A DNA stretch of 64,000 nt. It comes from Candidatus Geocrenenecus huangii (GTDB lineage Archaea; Thermoproteota; Nitrososphaeria_A; Caldarchaeales; Wolframiiraptoraceae). Below are positions 7,245 to 15,823 of the stretch, piece after piece; the stretch's first letter is position 1; each line of letters starts with the position of its first letter. A program made the translations under genes and the position numbers. Location of the stretch: positions 30,193 to 94,192 of the forward strand of contig JALNKM010000006.1 of NCBI GenBank assembly GCA_023268155.1, written 5' to 3'. The notes under the pieces are model-generated. The model ran no database searches and had not been told where the DNA came from. It saw only the letters and a list, made by a program, of their open reading frames with translations.

Positions 7245-9149
7245 ATGGAGCACGATTATAGGAAGATAGGGTTGAAAGTAGGGTTGGAGATTCATAGACA
7301 GCTCGATACTATACATAAGCTTTTCTGCGAATGTCCAACGGATCCTCATGAAACAGGTAGAGAAATAGTATTCACTAGATGGCTGAGAGAGGCTCAGAGT
7401 GAGCTTGGAGAAGTTGATCCAGCAGCTGTCTTCGAAGCAAAGAAGAGAAAGAAGATATTTTATCACGGTGATGATAAGTCTATATGTCTCGTTGAGATGG
7501 ATGAAGAACCTCCACACGACTTGAATAAAGAAGCAGTTGAAATATCTTTAATTGCTTCTCTCTTAATGAACAGTAATCCCGTTGACGAAATTCATGTAAT
7601 GAGGAAGATCGTAATCGACGGATCGAATACCACTGGATTCCAGAGAACATGTATAGTCGCTTTAGGCGGATGGATCGAGGTAGCTGGAAAAAAGATACCT
7701 ATACAGACTATATGCCTTGAAGAAGATGCGGCAAAGATACTAGAACAGAAAAGAGGCGAAGTACATTACGATTTAAGGAGGCTTGGAATCCCGTTGATAG
7801 AGGTCTCGACCGCTCCAGTCATAGAATCTCCGAAAGAAGCTTATGAGGTCGCCTACGCAATCGGTAGGCTTCTTAGAGCTACAGGGAAGGTGAAGAGAGG
7901 TATTGGAACCATCAGACAAGACCTCAATGTTTCTATTAGAGATGGCGCACTAGTTGAGATTAAAGGTGTTCAAGAATTGGAACTGATTCCAAAAGTAGTT
8001 GAGCTCGAAATAGTAAGACAACTCCACCTACTAAGAATTAAAGAAGAATTATTGGGTAGAGGTGTAACCGTAGAAGAAATCCTGACGCAGCCGATAATTG
8101 ACGTAACAGATGTCTTCGTTAATACTAATTCAAAGATTTTGAAGAAGAAGATAAATGAAGGCTGCAAGGTCTTAGCATTAAGGCTACCAAAGTTTAGTGG
8201 TCTAATTGGATTGGAGGCCGCTCCAGGCATCCGGCTTGGTGTGGAGTTTGCCAGTAGAGCAAGAGCATGGACCGAGGTTGAAGGACTATTTCATACGGAT
8301 GAATTGCCAGGGTATGGTATAACAGTTGAAGAAGTTAATAACCTCCATCAAAAAACTAATTCAAACGATATTGATGCGATAGTGATAGTCGCAGACGAAG
8401 AAGAAAGAGCGAGAGAAGCATTGGAGTGTGTTAGGGAGAGAGCTATAGAAGCTTTGCATGGTGTTCCGTCAGAGACTCGTGCAGCAAGACCTGATGGTAC
8501 AACTATATATATGCGTCCTAGACCAGGTGCTGCAAGAATGTATCCAGAGACAGATCTTCCGCCATACCCAATAAGTCCAGAATATATTAGTAGGCTTAGA
8601 GAGAATCTTCCGCCAACCCTAGACGAGGTAGCGAAAAAACTTGCAGAAAAATACAATCTAAGTAAGCAGATAGTTGATGAACTGATCGATATGGAGAAAG
8701 TTGATTTATTTGAGAAGGTGTTTGATGAGACAAAGTTGCAGCCGACTATCATAGCATCCATTCTTACAGAGCATGTGAAAAGCTTGAAAAGAGAAGGTGC
8801 TAGAGTAGAAGAGTTAAAGGATGAGCATTTCATAGAGTTTTTCAAATTGGTCTCAGAGGGGATAGTGGCTAAGGAGGCGGCGTATGATGTATTCAAATGG
8901 TTGACTGAGAATCCCGGTAAGAATATTTTAGAAGCAGTGGATGCACTCGGACTTGGACCTGCAAGAATGGATGAAGTTGAGGAAAAAATAGCTCGATTAA
9001 TTGATCTTCACAAAGAAATTGTTTCAATAAATCCTGGTAAAGCCATCTCTATAATAATGGGCGAGTTAATGAAGGAATATCGTGGGAAGATCGATGGTGC
9101 AAGGCTACATAGGATGGTTTCTTCCAAGGTCTATGGCCAAAAATCTTGA
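7245..9149 (+). CDS. gatE: Glu-tRNA(Gln) amidotransferase subunit E
   Basis: 634 aa. GatE binds Glu-tRNA(Gln), phosphorylates the glutamyl group and amidates it with ammonia from GatD. It opens with GLKVGLEIHRQLDT, the GatB/GatE signature, followed by the cradle domain, a GAD (AspRS-like) insertion around 280-400, and a C-terminal helical/YqeY-like tail for tRNA binding. Length matches archaeal GatE. An AGGTGA-type ribosome site precedes the ATG at 7245. With GatD it shows that this organism forms Gln-tRNA indirectly, so a GlnRS is not expected. Confidence 0.96.
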   Translation: MEHDYRKIGLKVGLEIHRQLDTIHKLFCECPTDPHETGREIVFTRWLREAQSELGEVDPAAVFEAKKRKKIFYHGDDKSICLVEMDEEPPHDLNKEAVEISLIASLLMNSNPVDEIHVMRKIVIDGSNTTGFQRTCIVALGGWIEVAGKKIPIQTICLEEDAAKILEQKRGEVHYDLRRLGIPLIEVSTAPVIESPKEAYEVAYAIGRLLRATGKVKRGIGTIRQDLNVSIRDGALVEIKGVQELELIPKVVELEIVRQLHLLRIKEELLGRGVTVEEILTQPIIDVTDVFVNTNSKILKKKINEGCKVLALRLPKFSGLIGLEAAPGIRLGVEFASRARAWTEVEGLFHTDELPGYGITVEEVNNLHQKTNSNDIDAIVIVADEEERAREALECVRERAIEALHGVPSETRAARPDGTTIYMRPRPGAARMYPETDLPPYPISPEYISRLRENLPPTLDEVAKKLAEKYNLSKQIVDELIDMEKVDLFEKVFDETKLQPTIIASILTEHVKSLKREGARVEELKDEHFIEFFKLVSEGIVAKEAAYDVFKWLTENPGKNILEAVDALGLGPARMDEVEEKIARLIDLHKEIVSINPGKAISIIMGELMKEYRGKIDGARLHRMVSSKVYGQKS

Positions 9150-9153
9150 AGAT

Positions 9154-9174
9154 ACAGTCATCCTAGATGACTGT
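9154..9174 (+). terminator. Hairpin after gatE
   Basis: A perfect 8-bp inverted repeat, ACAGTCAT / ATGACTGT, with a 5-nt loop starts 4 bases after the gatE stop codon. There is no U-tract just after it, so it is either a 3'-end stabilising hairpin or a weak terminator for the gatDE mRNA. Confidence 0.45.
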
Positions 9175-9267
9175 GCTTATTGCGTGCCAAACCATCGTTT
9201 TAGCTTGAGTCCATTTTAACCTATCCGTAAAAAGCTTATAATATAGGATTAGGAAGCAGAAAATAGT

Positions 9268-9750
9268 ATGTGTGCACAGACTACGTACAGGATCAGATTG
9301 AACTTAAATGGGTTGGAGATAGAAGTTGAGGGTGATAAGGAATTTGTTGAATCTAAAATATCCGACTTAAGCTGGATAGATACATTGTCTCAAAAACTTC
9401 AAGCACAAGTGGCTCGACATGCTACACCTACTTCAAAGACCATATCTACTGAGAGTAAGCTATCGTTTACAGAATTCTCCACAGAGATTAATCCACAAAC
9501 CCATCTGCAAAGAATTCTTACTATTGCATATTATCTCTATAGGTTTGAAAATCGTGATTTTACTTATGATGATGTAGAAAGTTTCTATGAGCAGAGGAGG
9601 TGGCCACGGCCATCGAACCCTAGACAGGCTGTCTCAGACTTAATAGAACAAGGATACATAGAAGAAGCCGGGAAATCGAATGGTAAGAAAAGCTTTAGAA
9701 TACTTGAGAAGGGAATAAGATATGTTGAGTCTAGATTCAAGGAGGAGTAG
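9268..9750 (+). CDS. Winged-helix protein, first of a pair
   Basis: 160 aa, function not recognised. The first ~30 residues (YRIRLNLNGLEIEVEGDKEF) form a short beta-rich module also seen at the start of the next gene; a polar linker follows (about 60-80). Residues about 85-155 look like a winged helix: helices around ILTIAYYLYRF, a DVESFYEQRRWPRPSNPRQA segment, then a wing-like GKKSFRILEKG. TATA-like TTATAATATA at 9236-9245 sits about 25 nt before the ATG, so the mRNA is leaderless. The next gene starts 2 nt after its stop, implying co-transcription and perhaps a heteromeric DNA-binding complex. Confidence 0.65.
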   Translation: MCAQTTYRIRLNLNGLEIEVEGDKEFVESKISDLSWIDTLSQKLQAQVARHATPTSKTISTESKLSFTEFSTEINPQTHLQRILTIAYYLYRFENRDFTYDDVESFYEQRRWPRPSNPRQAVSDLIEQGYIEEAGKSNGKKSFRILEKGIRYVESRFKEE

Positions 9751-9752
9751 TT

Positions 9753-10217
9753 ATGGAGGAAAAAAGAATTAAGGTTACGATAAAAACTTCTGAAAACGAG
9801 GTTGTCGAGTTTGAGGGCGGATATGAAGAGGTTTGGATGAGCGTAAACAAGTACTTCTCTGAAATTTACCCTTCTCTATCAACTGTCAGGAAACTTGTCG
9901 GAGCAGTGGACGTCGAAGAGCTCGTAAACAAGCTCTCGGGAAAAATCGAGATCAAAGAAGGCAGAATAAACATAGTTTCTGGAGGAGATGCTAAGCAAAA
10001 GATATTGTTATGCTTGGCGGGAGCATTCATAGGTAAAAGACTCGGCTTATTCGAGAAAGAATTTTTAACACCGAAAGAGATCGCTAATTATACAGGGATA
10101 GATGAAAGAATAACGAGAGCTAGATTGAGTGAGCTTAGGAAGGATGGGTTAGTCATAAGAAAAGAAGATGGATTATATGGGTTTACCATTGCTTCACTTA
10201 AAGAAATAATCGATTAA
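9753..10217 (+). CDS. Winged-helix protein, second of a pair
   Basis: 154 aa, function not recognised. It begins with the same kind of module (IKVTIKTSENEVVEFEGGYE) as the preceding gene, then a helical middle and a C-terminal winged helix (about 85-150: FLTPKEIANYTGIDERITRA, then RKDGLVIRKEDGLYGF). The shared architecture suggests the two genes arose by duplication. A GGAGGAG ribosome site overlaps the end of the upstream gene just before the ATG at 9753, which supports this start. Probably a transcription or chromatin-related factor, by inference only. Confidence 0.65.
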   Translation: MEEKRIKVTIKTSENEVVEFEGGYEEVWMSVNKYFSEIYPSLSTVRKLVGAVDVEELVNKLSGKIEIKEGRINIVSGGDAKQKILLCLAGAFIGKRLGLFEKEFLTPKEIANYTGIDERITRARLSELRKDGLVIRKEDGLYGFTIASLKEIID

Positions 10218-10360
10218 TAGATTGCGTAGATCGTAGACGACGAGACCTTCTGTTATGGACTTTAACCCATCGTCTTGTTTTCTTTTCAGATAACCATCAT
10301 AGTCTACTATTTATAACACAGTCTTTAACTTACTATACCCGAGAATAGGGGTAGATCTAG

Positions 10361-11752
10361 ATGAGGACTAAGATGGCTGTAACAATAGGTCCAGCATCAG
10401 CAGATCCTGAGAAGATTAAGAAATTCATCGAGCTCGGAGTCTCAGCTTTTAGAATAAACTTCAGCCACGGAGATGTTGAAGAATGGAAGAATTATGTAGA
10501 TCTAATACAAGACGCATGCAGAAAGTATGATAGATACGTTGCTTTGATAGGAGATCTTCCAGGGCCATCCATTAGGCTCGGTGAATTAAAAGATAAAATA
10601 CGTTTAGAAAAGGATGATGTAGTAAAGATAATTCATGGAGACAGGTCAGAAGAGGCCGATGAGAAAGTTTTACCGATACCGCTTGAACTCTTCTTCAAGA
10701 ACATAAGTGTTAGAGACATTCTATTGATGGATGATGGACGGATCCAGCTAGTTATTCAAGAAGTCGGTAAGAATGAAGCTACAGCTAAAGCTTTAACATC
10801 TGCAGAGATAGGTTCGAGGAAAGCCGTAGTAATAAAAAATAAAGAAATAGGTTTACCAACACTCTCGAGCAGAGATCTTGAAGCTCTCAAGTTCAGCGTA
10901 GAAAATGATTTTGACTACATTGGGTTAAGCTATGTGAGAAACATAGGAGACGTAGAGATCCTTAGGTCTACTCTAGTCTCACTAGGTAGTAGAGAGATTG
11001 GGGTAATAAGTAAGATAGAAACGGTGAGCGCGTTCAATAATCTCGAGGAGATAACTGATTCTTCTGATGCATTACTTGTGGCGAGAGGCGACCTCGGAAT
11101 GCATTTCGGATTAGAGCAAGTTCCCAGACTTCAAGAATTAATTGTTGAGAAATGCTTAGGGAAAGGTAAGCCAGTCATCGTGGCCACGCAGTTACTGGGC
11201 TCGATGGTAGAGAACCCTGTTCCAACTAGAAGCGAAATAGTAGACATCTTATCAGCCGCTAGAGATGGAGTAGACACTTTAATGTTAACAGGTGAAACGG
11301 CTGCGGGTAAGTACCCCCTAGAAGCCGTAGAATGGTTGAAGAAGATTATTGAAACGTATGATTCAACAATTACCCCTAGGAAGATCAAGCTAACGAGAGA
11401 TGCTGATGTCAGAGATAGATTCGCAGAAGGGATAACAATGCTTGCTGAATCTCTTAGAGCTTCTATAGCGATCTACACCAAGACAGGAAGAGTAGCTCTA
11501 AGGATATCGCGTAACCGTCCAAACGTAAACATATATGCTTGCTCAGGCTCGATCAAGACAATCCGTAGAATCTCGATATTATGGGGGGTGAAGCCGGTGA
11601 AGGTTGATGCCCAAGAATACTTTGAAGGTCTGGAGGAGATGCTTTCTACATTAAGATCTTCCGGAGAAGTTAAAAACGGAGATGTTGTGATCCTAACTTA
11701 TGGTTTGAAAGATGAGCCTATGCATCTTGTTAAGATAATCCAGGTTCGGTAA
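10361..11752 (+). CDS. pyk: Pyruvate kinase
   Basis: 463 aa. Transfers phosphate from phosphoenolpyruvate to ADP, the last step of glycolysis. Key motifs: FRINFSHGD (about 31-39), GDLPGPSIRLGE, SKIETVSAFNNLEE (about 220), ARGDLGMHFG (about 246-255), and TLMLTGETAAGKYPLEAV carrying the catalytic TGETA segment. The usual ATQMLESM reads ATQLLGSM, a small variant also found in archaeal enzymes. The C-terminal domain is present from about 355. TATA-like TTACTATAC at about 10329-10337 lies about 26 nt before the ATG, so the transcript is probably leaderless. Confidence 0.96.
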   Translation: MRTKMAVTIGPASADPEKIKKFIELGVSAFRINFSHGDVEEWKNYVDLIQDACRKYDRYVALIGDLPGPSIRLGELKDKIRLEKDDVVKIIHGDRSEEADEKVLPIPLELFFKNISVRDILLMDDGRIQLVIQEVGKNEATAKALTSAEIGSRKAVVIKNKEIGLPTLSSRDLEALKFSVENDFDYIGLSYVRNIGDVEILRSTLVSLGSREIGVISKIETVSAFNNLEEITDSSDALLVARGDLGMHFGLEQVPRLQELIVEKCLGKGKPVIVATQLLGSMVENPVPTRSEIVDILSAARDGVDTLMLTGETAAGKYPLEAVEWLKKIIETYDSTITPRKIKLTRDADVRDRFAEGITMLAESLRASIAIYTKTGRVALRISRNRPNVNIYACSGSIKTIRRISILWGVKPVKVDAQEYFEGLEEMLSTLRSSGEVKNGDVVILTYGLKDEPMHLVKIIQVR

Positions 11753-11768
11753 CCCGATTCACAGAATC

Positions 11769-12323
11769 CTAGATAGCAAGCTCAGGTCTAACTTCTCTTA
11801 TAATTGGCAGAATCCTGAAATAGATTTTTCTCAAGACTTCCAGATCGTCTCTACAATGCTTTTTTATCTTTGCAGCAGATCGTCTATCATTTTTCATGGC
11901 TTTAAGATACAGTGAAGGGACATCTATTCCTTCTACACTGACATCTTTAGATATATCGAGAAATCTAGCAACATGATATAGATTTACGAGTGAAAGCTTC
12001 AAGTAGTTTCGGACGAATTCGGCAAGATCGAAGTGTGACGCCCTATATATCAATTCTACTCTAAGATCATGCTTGAGCGCTCTTGCCGCTAGGAACGGTA
12101 TATCGAATTTACTGCCATTCCAAGTGAATACTATATGATATTTAGACAAGTAATTTATAATTGAAGATAATGCTTCTCTTTCCTTCGAAGGAGTACTTGC
12201 ATAAAACCATTTGAATCTACCTTCCTCATCCATGAATCCTCCTCCAACAAGATAACCTACATCTGCATCTAGAGAAGTGGTCTCCAGATCCATAAAACAG
12301 ATCCTAGGCTTAACTATTCTCAT
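11769..12323 (-). CDS. DnaQ/YprB-like 3'-5' exonuclease
   Basis: 184 aa. RNase H-like exonuclease fold with all three Exo motifs: FMDLETTSLD (Exo I), VFTWNGSKFDIPFL (Exo II) and KKHCRDDLEVL (Exo III, YprB-like HxxxD form). It probably trims DNA or RNA 3' ends. ATG 12323 is preferred over ATG 12341 because it overlaps the stop of a small upstream ORF as ATGA, the usual sign of translational coupling. The gene converges on pyk with a 16-bp gap. Biological role is not fixed by the sequence. Confidence 0.8.
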   Translation of the reverse strand: MRIVKPRICFMDLETTSLDADVGYLVGGGFMDEEGRFKWFYASTPSKEREALSSIINYLSKYHIVFTWNGSKFDIPFLAARALKHDLRVELIYRASHFDLAEFVRNYLKLSLVNLYHVARFLDISKDVSVEGIDVPSLYLKAMKNDRRSAAKIKKHCRDDLEVLRKIYFRILPIIREVRPELAI

Positions 12324-12451
12324 CTTCCCGGTCTTAGACATCTAGAGATTAATTCATGCTCTGCTAGATAAGATTTCCTAATCAATACTCTCGTCAAATT
12401 TTTGATAGAGGAAGTGGCCTCTTCAAATTCCGTTGGAAGATAAACTTTCAC
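12320..12451 (-). CDS. Possible 43-aa protein coupled to the exonuclease gene
   Basis: GTG at 12451 opens a 43-codon frame beginning MKVYLPTEFEEATSSIKNLT and ending in the ATGA overlap with the exonuclease start at 12323. The protein would be soluble and partly helical. No family is recognised. Support is the stop/start overlap and a plausible codon pattern; there is no clear ribosome site or well-spaced TATA box. Confidence 0.35.
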   Translation of the reverse strand: MKVYLPTEFEEATSSIKNLTRVLIRKSYLAEHELISRCLRPGR

Positions 12452-12576
12452 AATACTAGGGAGAAAATAAAGCTAAGAAGAACCATTATGAAGTAGATTA
12501 TTGAGGATAGACCTAATCACATCCACGTTATTAAACTTACATCATTAGTCAAGATTGCTTGAAGACATACCAAATG

Positions 12577-12661
12577 TGCGGGGGGTGGGATTCGAACCCA
12601 CGAACCCCTACGGGACAGGGTCCTAAGCCCTGCGCCTTTGACCAGACTTGGCTACCCCCGC
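12577..12661 (-). tRNA. tRNA-Leu (UAG)
   Basis: Read on the minus strand: acceptor GCGGGGG (12661-12655), D arm with GCC...GGC, anticodon stem-loop CAGGG-CTTAGGA-CCCTG with anticodon TAG (12625-12623), a long type II variable arm (TCCCGTAGGGG), T arm GTGGG-TTCGAAT-CCCAC and 3' CCCCCGC plus discriminator A. 85 nt, no intron, no encoded CCA. Confidence 0.95.
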
Positions 12662-12696
12662 TTCTCTGGATCATGTAACAGGCTGATTTTTATCTT

Positions 12697-13059
12697 TTAG
12701 CCGCATGGATACTCATAGACTAACTTGTAAATCTTATCGTTATGTCTTATTTTTGCATGGTCTCCTAATAATTTGTCTAGGATTTCTTCAGGTATTCTTC
12801 TCAACTCATCTTTAGAGATTACCAGTATAGCTGGTTCGGGCAGCGTCCAGACATATTCCTCGTTTATCTCTATTCCATACTCTCGGCGAATCTTGCTTAG
12901 ATGTTCTTCAAACTTAATGTCCGCCTCCAGAAGTTTTGCCACTAACCCACTTATAGAATCTAAAAAGGAGCTATCGAATATTTTCTCTCCTAGATCGGTG
13001 GTTAAAGCGTATCTCCAGATCTTTATCTTTACATTGTCCGGCAATTCATCTAGATCCAT
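12697..13059 (-). CDS. Hypothetical protein
   Basis: 120 aa, not recognised. It is soluble and acidic, with a long helical centre (about 30-65: SFLDSISGLVAKLLEADIKF) and a C-terminal part with alternating beta and helix (PAILVISKDELRRIPEEILD). No metal or nucleotide motif is visible. It lies between tRNA-Leu and a 418-bp region without recognised coding sequence. ATG 13059 is the natural start. The regular codon pattern and length make it a likely real gene. Confidence 0.6.
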   Translation of the reverse strand: MDLDELPDNVKIKIWRYALTTDLGEKIFDSSFLDSISGLVAKLLEADIKFEEHLSKIRREYGIEINEEYVWTLPEPAILVISKDELRRIPEEILDKLLGDHAKIRHNDKIYKLVYEYPCG

Positions 13060-13190
13060 AACTCACATAGAATTTGGTAGATCCCGGGATATAGATTTAA
13101 TCAGGTCAGAAAATTATGTGTAGTCCTCGATAGAGTATTAGAGGACCATGAAAGCAATGTCAAAATACTAGTCTTACAGAGATTCTAGAT

Positions 13191-13259
13191 GGCTGTGATG
13201 AATGAACGTCGCGTAGGAGCGGGGTTGGAGCCGTGACAGAACCTCCTCTCATCTGAGCC
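13191..13259 (+). ncRNA. Candidate box C/D-like sRNA
   Basis: GTGATGA (13195-13201) fits box C and CTGA (13253-13256) fits box D; they are flanked by GGC (13191-13193) and GCC (13257-13259), which can form the kink-turn stem. A degenerate C' (GTGACAG, 13233-13239) leaves a 13-nt guide-length segment before box D. A D' box is not evident and no target was identified, so this is a weak call. Confidence 0.3.
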
Positions 13260-13303
13260 GCCGCCCGATAACTCATACAGAATAGAATGTCAATATTGCT
13301 ACG

Positions 13304-13387
13304 GATTCCATCGGAATTTCTAGGCGGATATAAATCCGCATATCGATGAACTGGCTGAATAACCAGTTTCTAGTTCTCTACAACTGG
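13304..13387 (+). promoter_or_regulatory. Hairpin array with mutually exclusive stems upstream of queT-like gene
   Basis: Three hairpins follow one another: GATTCC-ATC-GGAATT (13304-13318), GCGGAT-ATAA-ATCCGC (13324-13339) and AACTGG-CTGAATAA-CCAGTT (13349-13368). A second AACTGG at 13382-13387 could instead pair with the same CCAGTT (13363-13368), so two alternative stems compete, as in switching leaders. TATA-like AATATAATAG at about 13403-13412 lies downstream, so it is unsure whether the array is transcribed with the transporter. Confidence 0.4.
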
Positions 13388-13477
13388 CATAAACATTCTA
13401 GGAATATAATAGCATTCTTAAAGTGATGGTGTTAAGATTTTTTACTAAGTATTCTCATAAATATTTGAGAGTATTCT

Positions 13478-14014
13478 TTGAGGAGGATAGCTTTAGCCTC
13501 TATGTTTGCAGCTGTATACGCTGTATTGGTTGTTGGGCTAGCGCCGGTAAGCTTCCTCCCTTTCCAAGTAAGATTTGCAGACGCATTAATACCCTTAAGC
13601 ATCGCTTATGGATGGCCAGCTATCATCGGGCTAACCATAGGATGCACAGTATCAAATTTTATCGCTGGCCAAGCATTCTTCGGTGGATGGACAGTAATAG
13701 ACGTAGTAGGAGGTTCACTAGCAAACTTTCTAGCATGCTTTATCGGATGGAAAATATGCTTAAAACATGCTAAGAAGATTATATTCCCAACAACAATTCT
13801 CCAATCAATTATAGTATCGATGATCGTTGGAAGCTATCTATGGTACATCTTCGGAGCCCCACAGTACTATAATCTTTACTCACTTACTCTACCGGGCCTA
13901 CCCGCCTTTATTTTATCTATATTCATAGGTTCTTTCATCTCAATAGTGATCTTAGGCAACATCCTGCTAACAGCTATCATAAGGACAGGCTTCCCAACCC
14001 AAAAGAAAATTTAA
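13478..14014 (+). CDS. QueT-like transporter (S-component type)
   Basis: 178 aa, about six membrane segments. The start RRIALASMFAAVYAVLVVG, RFADALIPLSIAYGWPAIIG, GLTIGCTVSNF and VIDVVGGSLANFLACF match the QueT family, putative substrate-binding (S) components of ECF transporters for queuosine precursors. In archaea a related 7-deazaguanine could feed archaeosine synthesis; this is inference. TTG 13478 is used because downstream ATG 13502 would remove part of the first helix. An inverted repeat ATTCTCA/TGAGAGT flanks TAAATATT just upstream (13451-13472). ECF ATPase genes are not in the window. Confidence 0.75.
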   Translation: MRRIALASMFAAVYAVLVVGLAPVSFLPFQVRFADALIPLSIAYGWPAIIGLTIGCTVSNFIAGQAFFGGWTVIDVVGGSLANFLACFIGWKICLKHAKKIIFPTTILQSIIVSMIVGSYLWYIFGAPQYYNLYSLTLPGLPAFILSIFIGSFISIVILGNILLTAIIRTGFPTQKKI

Positions 14015-14118
14015 AATACTCTAGATTCTTCTATCCTTAGATGTCTATTGAGGAGCCAAAAACACCGATCAGTAAAAATTAGACAATATGAAAGACGATA
14101 CTGGAAAATGTAGTATGG

Positions 14119-14337
14119 ATGGGGTCCAACATGAATGTAAAAGAGTTCCTTAAGGAGTCTTTGATGCTTGCATTATTAATGACTACCCCACCTATAGCCT
14201 TGCTAGTATTGATTAAGATAACTGAGCCTAGGATTTCTTGGCTCTCTCTATTTTTATGGACCGTCTTAGCAGTATCATGGACGATCTTCGTAGCTTTAAC
14301 ATACTATAGGAAGAGTTTAAAAACAATAAGAAAATGA
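14119..14337 (+). CDS. Small membrane protein
   Basis: 72 aa with two hydrophobic helices (about residues 14-32 LMLALLMTTPPIALLVLI and 40-62 WLSLFLWTVLAVSWTIFVAL) and a basic tail. No family recognised. It ends 9 nt before the pheA start, on the same strand, so the two may be co-transcribed. ATG 14119 or ATG 14131 may be the start. Confidence 0.55.
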   Translation: MGSNMNVKEFLKESLMLALLMTTPPIALLVLIKITEPRISWLSLFLWTVLAVSWTIFVALTYYRKSLKTIRK

Positions 14338-14346
14338 TGTAGAGGT

Positions 14347-15177
14347 GTGAATTTGAAGTTAAAGATAGCTTTCCAAGGAGAAAGAGGTGCATACAGTGAA
14401 GAAGCTGCACTCCAATTCTTTAATCAGGAAGTAGAGTTCATCCCATGTAGAGATTTATCAACAGTATTTAACGTAGTCGAGGCAGGGATCGCGAACTACG
14501 GTGTAGCTCCAATAGAGAATAGTATCGAGGGGTCAGTCAATGAAACATATGACCTACTCTTATCGACAGGTTTGAAGGTTTCAGGAGAAATATACCTAAA
14601 AGTATCGCACTGCCTGATAGCTCATCCAGATGCGGAACCGAAAAACATAAAAAAGGTGATTTCTCATCCACAAGCTCTAGCTCAATGCAGGATATACTTG
14701 ATGAGCAAAAAGCTTGAAGCTATACCAAGCTACGACACGGCGGGAAGCGTAAAGAAGATATTTGAAGAAAGAATTCTAGATACGGCAGCTATAGCGAGTG
14801 AGCGAGCGGCCAAGATATATTCTATGAAGATTCTAGATAGAGAGATAGAGGATTATGGTAGAAACTATACGAGATTCTTGGTCATGAGTAGGAATGATGC
14901 TGAGCCGACTGGTGAGGATAAGACCTCGATAATCTTTTCTTTACCACATATTCCAGGCTCACTATATCATACACTTGAAGAATTCGCTGTTAGAAACATA
15001 AACTTAACCAAGATCGAGTCTAGACCTACTAAACATAGACCCTTCGAGTATTATTTCTACGTGGACTTTGAAGGACATAGAAAAGATCCCCTAATAGAAG
15101 AGACATTGAATGCTATAAGCAAAAAGACGCTTCTACTAAAAGTCCTCGGCTCCTATCCTAAGGCTAGGTTAGTATGA
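14347..15177 (+). CDS. pheA: Prephenate dehydratase
   Basis: 276 aa. Converts prephenate to phenylpyruvate in phenylalanine synthesis. The catalytic domain starts KIAFQGERGAYSEEAA; it includes IENSIEGSVNETYDLL and the YTRFLVMS (TRF) motif near 176. The C-terminal ACT domain (about 198-276) has NLTKIESRPTK, the ESRP motif for phenylalanine feedback inhibition. No chorismate mutase or dehydrogenase domain is fused. GTG 14347 lies in AGAGGTGTG, so ribosome site and start nearly overlap; TTG 14353 is an alternative. Confidence 0.94.
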   Translation: MNLKLKIAFQGERGAYSEEAALQFFNQEVEFIPCRDLSTVFNVVEAGIANYGVAPIENSIEGSVNETYDLLLSTGLKVSGEIYLKVSHCLIAHPDAEPKNIKKVISHPQALAQCRIYLMSKKLEAIPSYDTAGSVKKIFEERILDTAAIASERAAKIYSMKILDREIEDYGRNYTRFLVMSRNDAEPTGEDKTSIIFSLPHIPGSLYHTLEEFAVRNINLTKIESRPTKHRPFEYYFYVDFEGHRKDPLIEETLNAISKKTLLLKVLGSYPKARLV

Positions 15178-15196
15178 CATATACGGGTCGAAATAC

Positions 15197-15811
15197 TTGG
15201 AAGAATGGGTTATCTTTGTTACTGGAGTAGCATCAGTCGGCAAAACGTTATTCAGTATGAAACTTGCAGAAAAACTTGGAATAAGATTTATCGATCTCCC
15301 AGAAGTTATCATGGAGATGAAGCTCTATGAGTATTATGATGAAGTAGCTAGAGAGTATGTTGTTGACTTCAGGAAAGTTTCAGGCAAACTAGGATCACTG
15401 CTAAAAAAGGATAAAACGATTATTGCGTCTGTTTACTTGTTTAAACCTAGGAATATAACTGTTAGGCTGGTGATAGTGTTAAGAGTTCGACCAGATATTT
15501 TGATGCTGAGATTAAGGGAAAGAGGCTACCCTGAATGGAAGATCGCAGAAAACCTTCTAGCCGAGATAGTTGATAAGCCACTCCATGATGCTTTAAAGAC
15601 CTTTGGTAAGAGAAAAGTAATACAGATAGATGTTACCGACAAGAACATTGATGAACTAGTAGAAAACGTCTATTCAGCTTACCTATCAAGCAATCTAAGG
15701 AACCTGGATGTTAGAGTAGACTGGATAGGCGAATTAGAAAAGGTCGAAAGAGGTCATGATGTTCTACAATTCTTGGCAAGATACACTAAATTTATTTCCA
15801 AGCAGATCTAG
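15197..15811 (+). CDS. Fap7/AK6-like adenylate kinase-type NTPase
   Basis: 204 aa. P-loop GVASVGKT (about residues 10-17), followed by features of the Fap7/hCINAP (AK6) family: lid-like RVRPDILMLRLRERGYPEWK and the KIAENLLAEIVD motif (about 113-127). Archaeal Fap7 has adenylate kinase/ATPase activity and assists late 30S subunit maturation with uS11. The P-loop glycine spacing is slightly unusual (GVASVGKT rather than GTPGVGKT). The tail from about 150 is longer than in typical family members. TTG start. It is followed by two genes in the same direction 12 and 26 nt apart. Confidence 0.8.
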   Translation: MEEWVIFVTGVASVGKTLFSMKLAEKLGIRFIDLPEVIMEMKLYEYYDEVAREYVVDFRKVSGKLGSLLKKDKTIIASVYLFKPRNITVRLVIVLRVRPDILMLRLRERGYPEWKIAENLLAEIVDKPLHDALKTFGKRKVIQIDVTDKNIDELVENVYSAYLSSNLRNLDVRVDWIGELEKVERGHDVLQFLARYTKFISKQI

Positions 15812-15823
15812 GAGATTCAGGAG

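Noticed and set aside
8348..8896. Minus-strand frame (182 aa) inside gatE
   Set aside because: Antisense to conserved GatE; low-complexity serine-rich translation.
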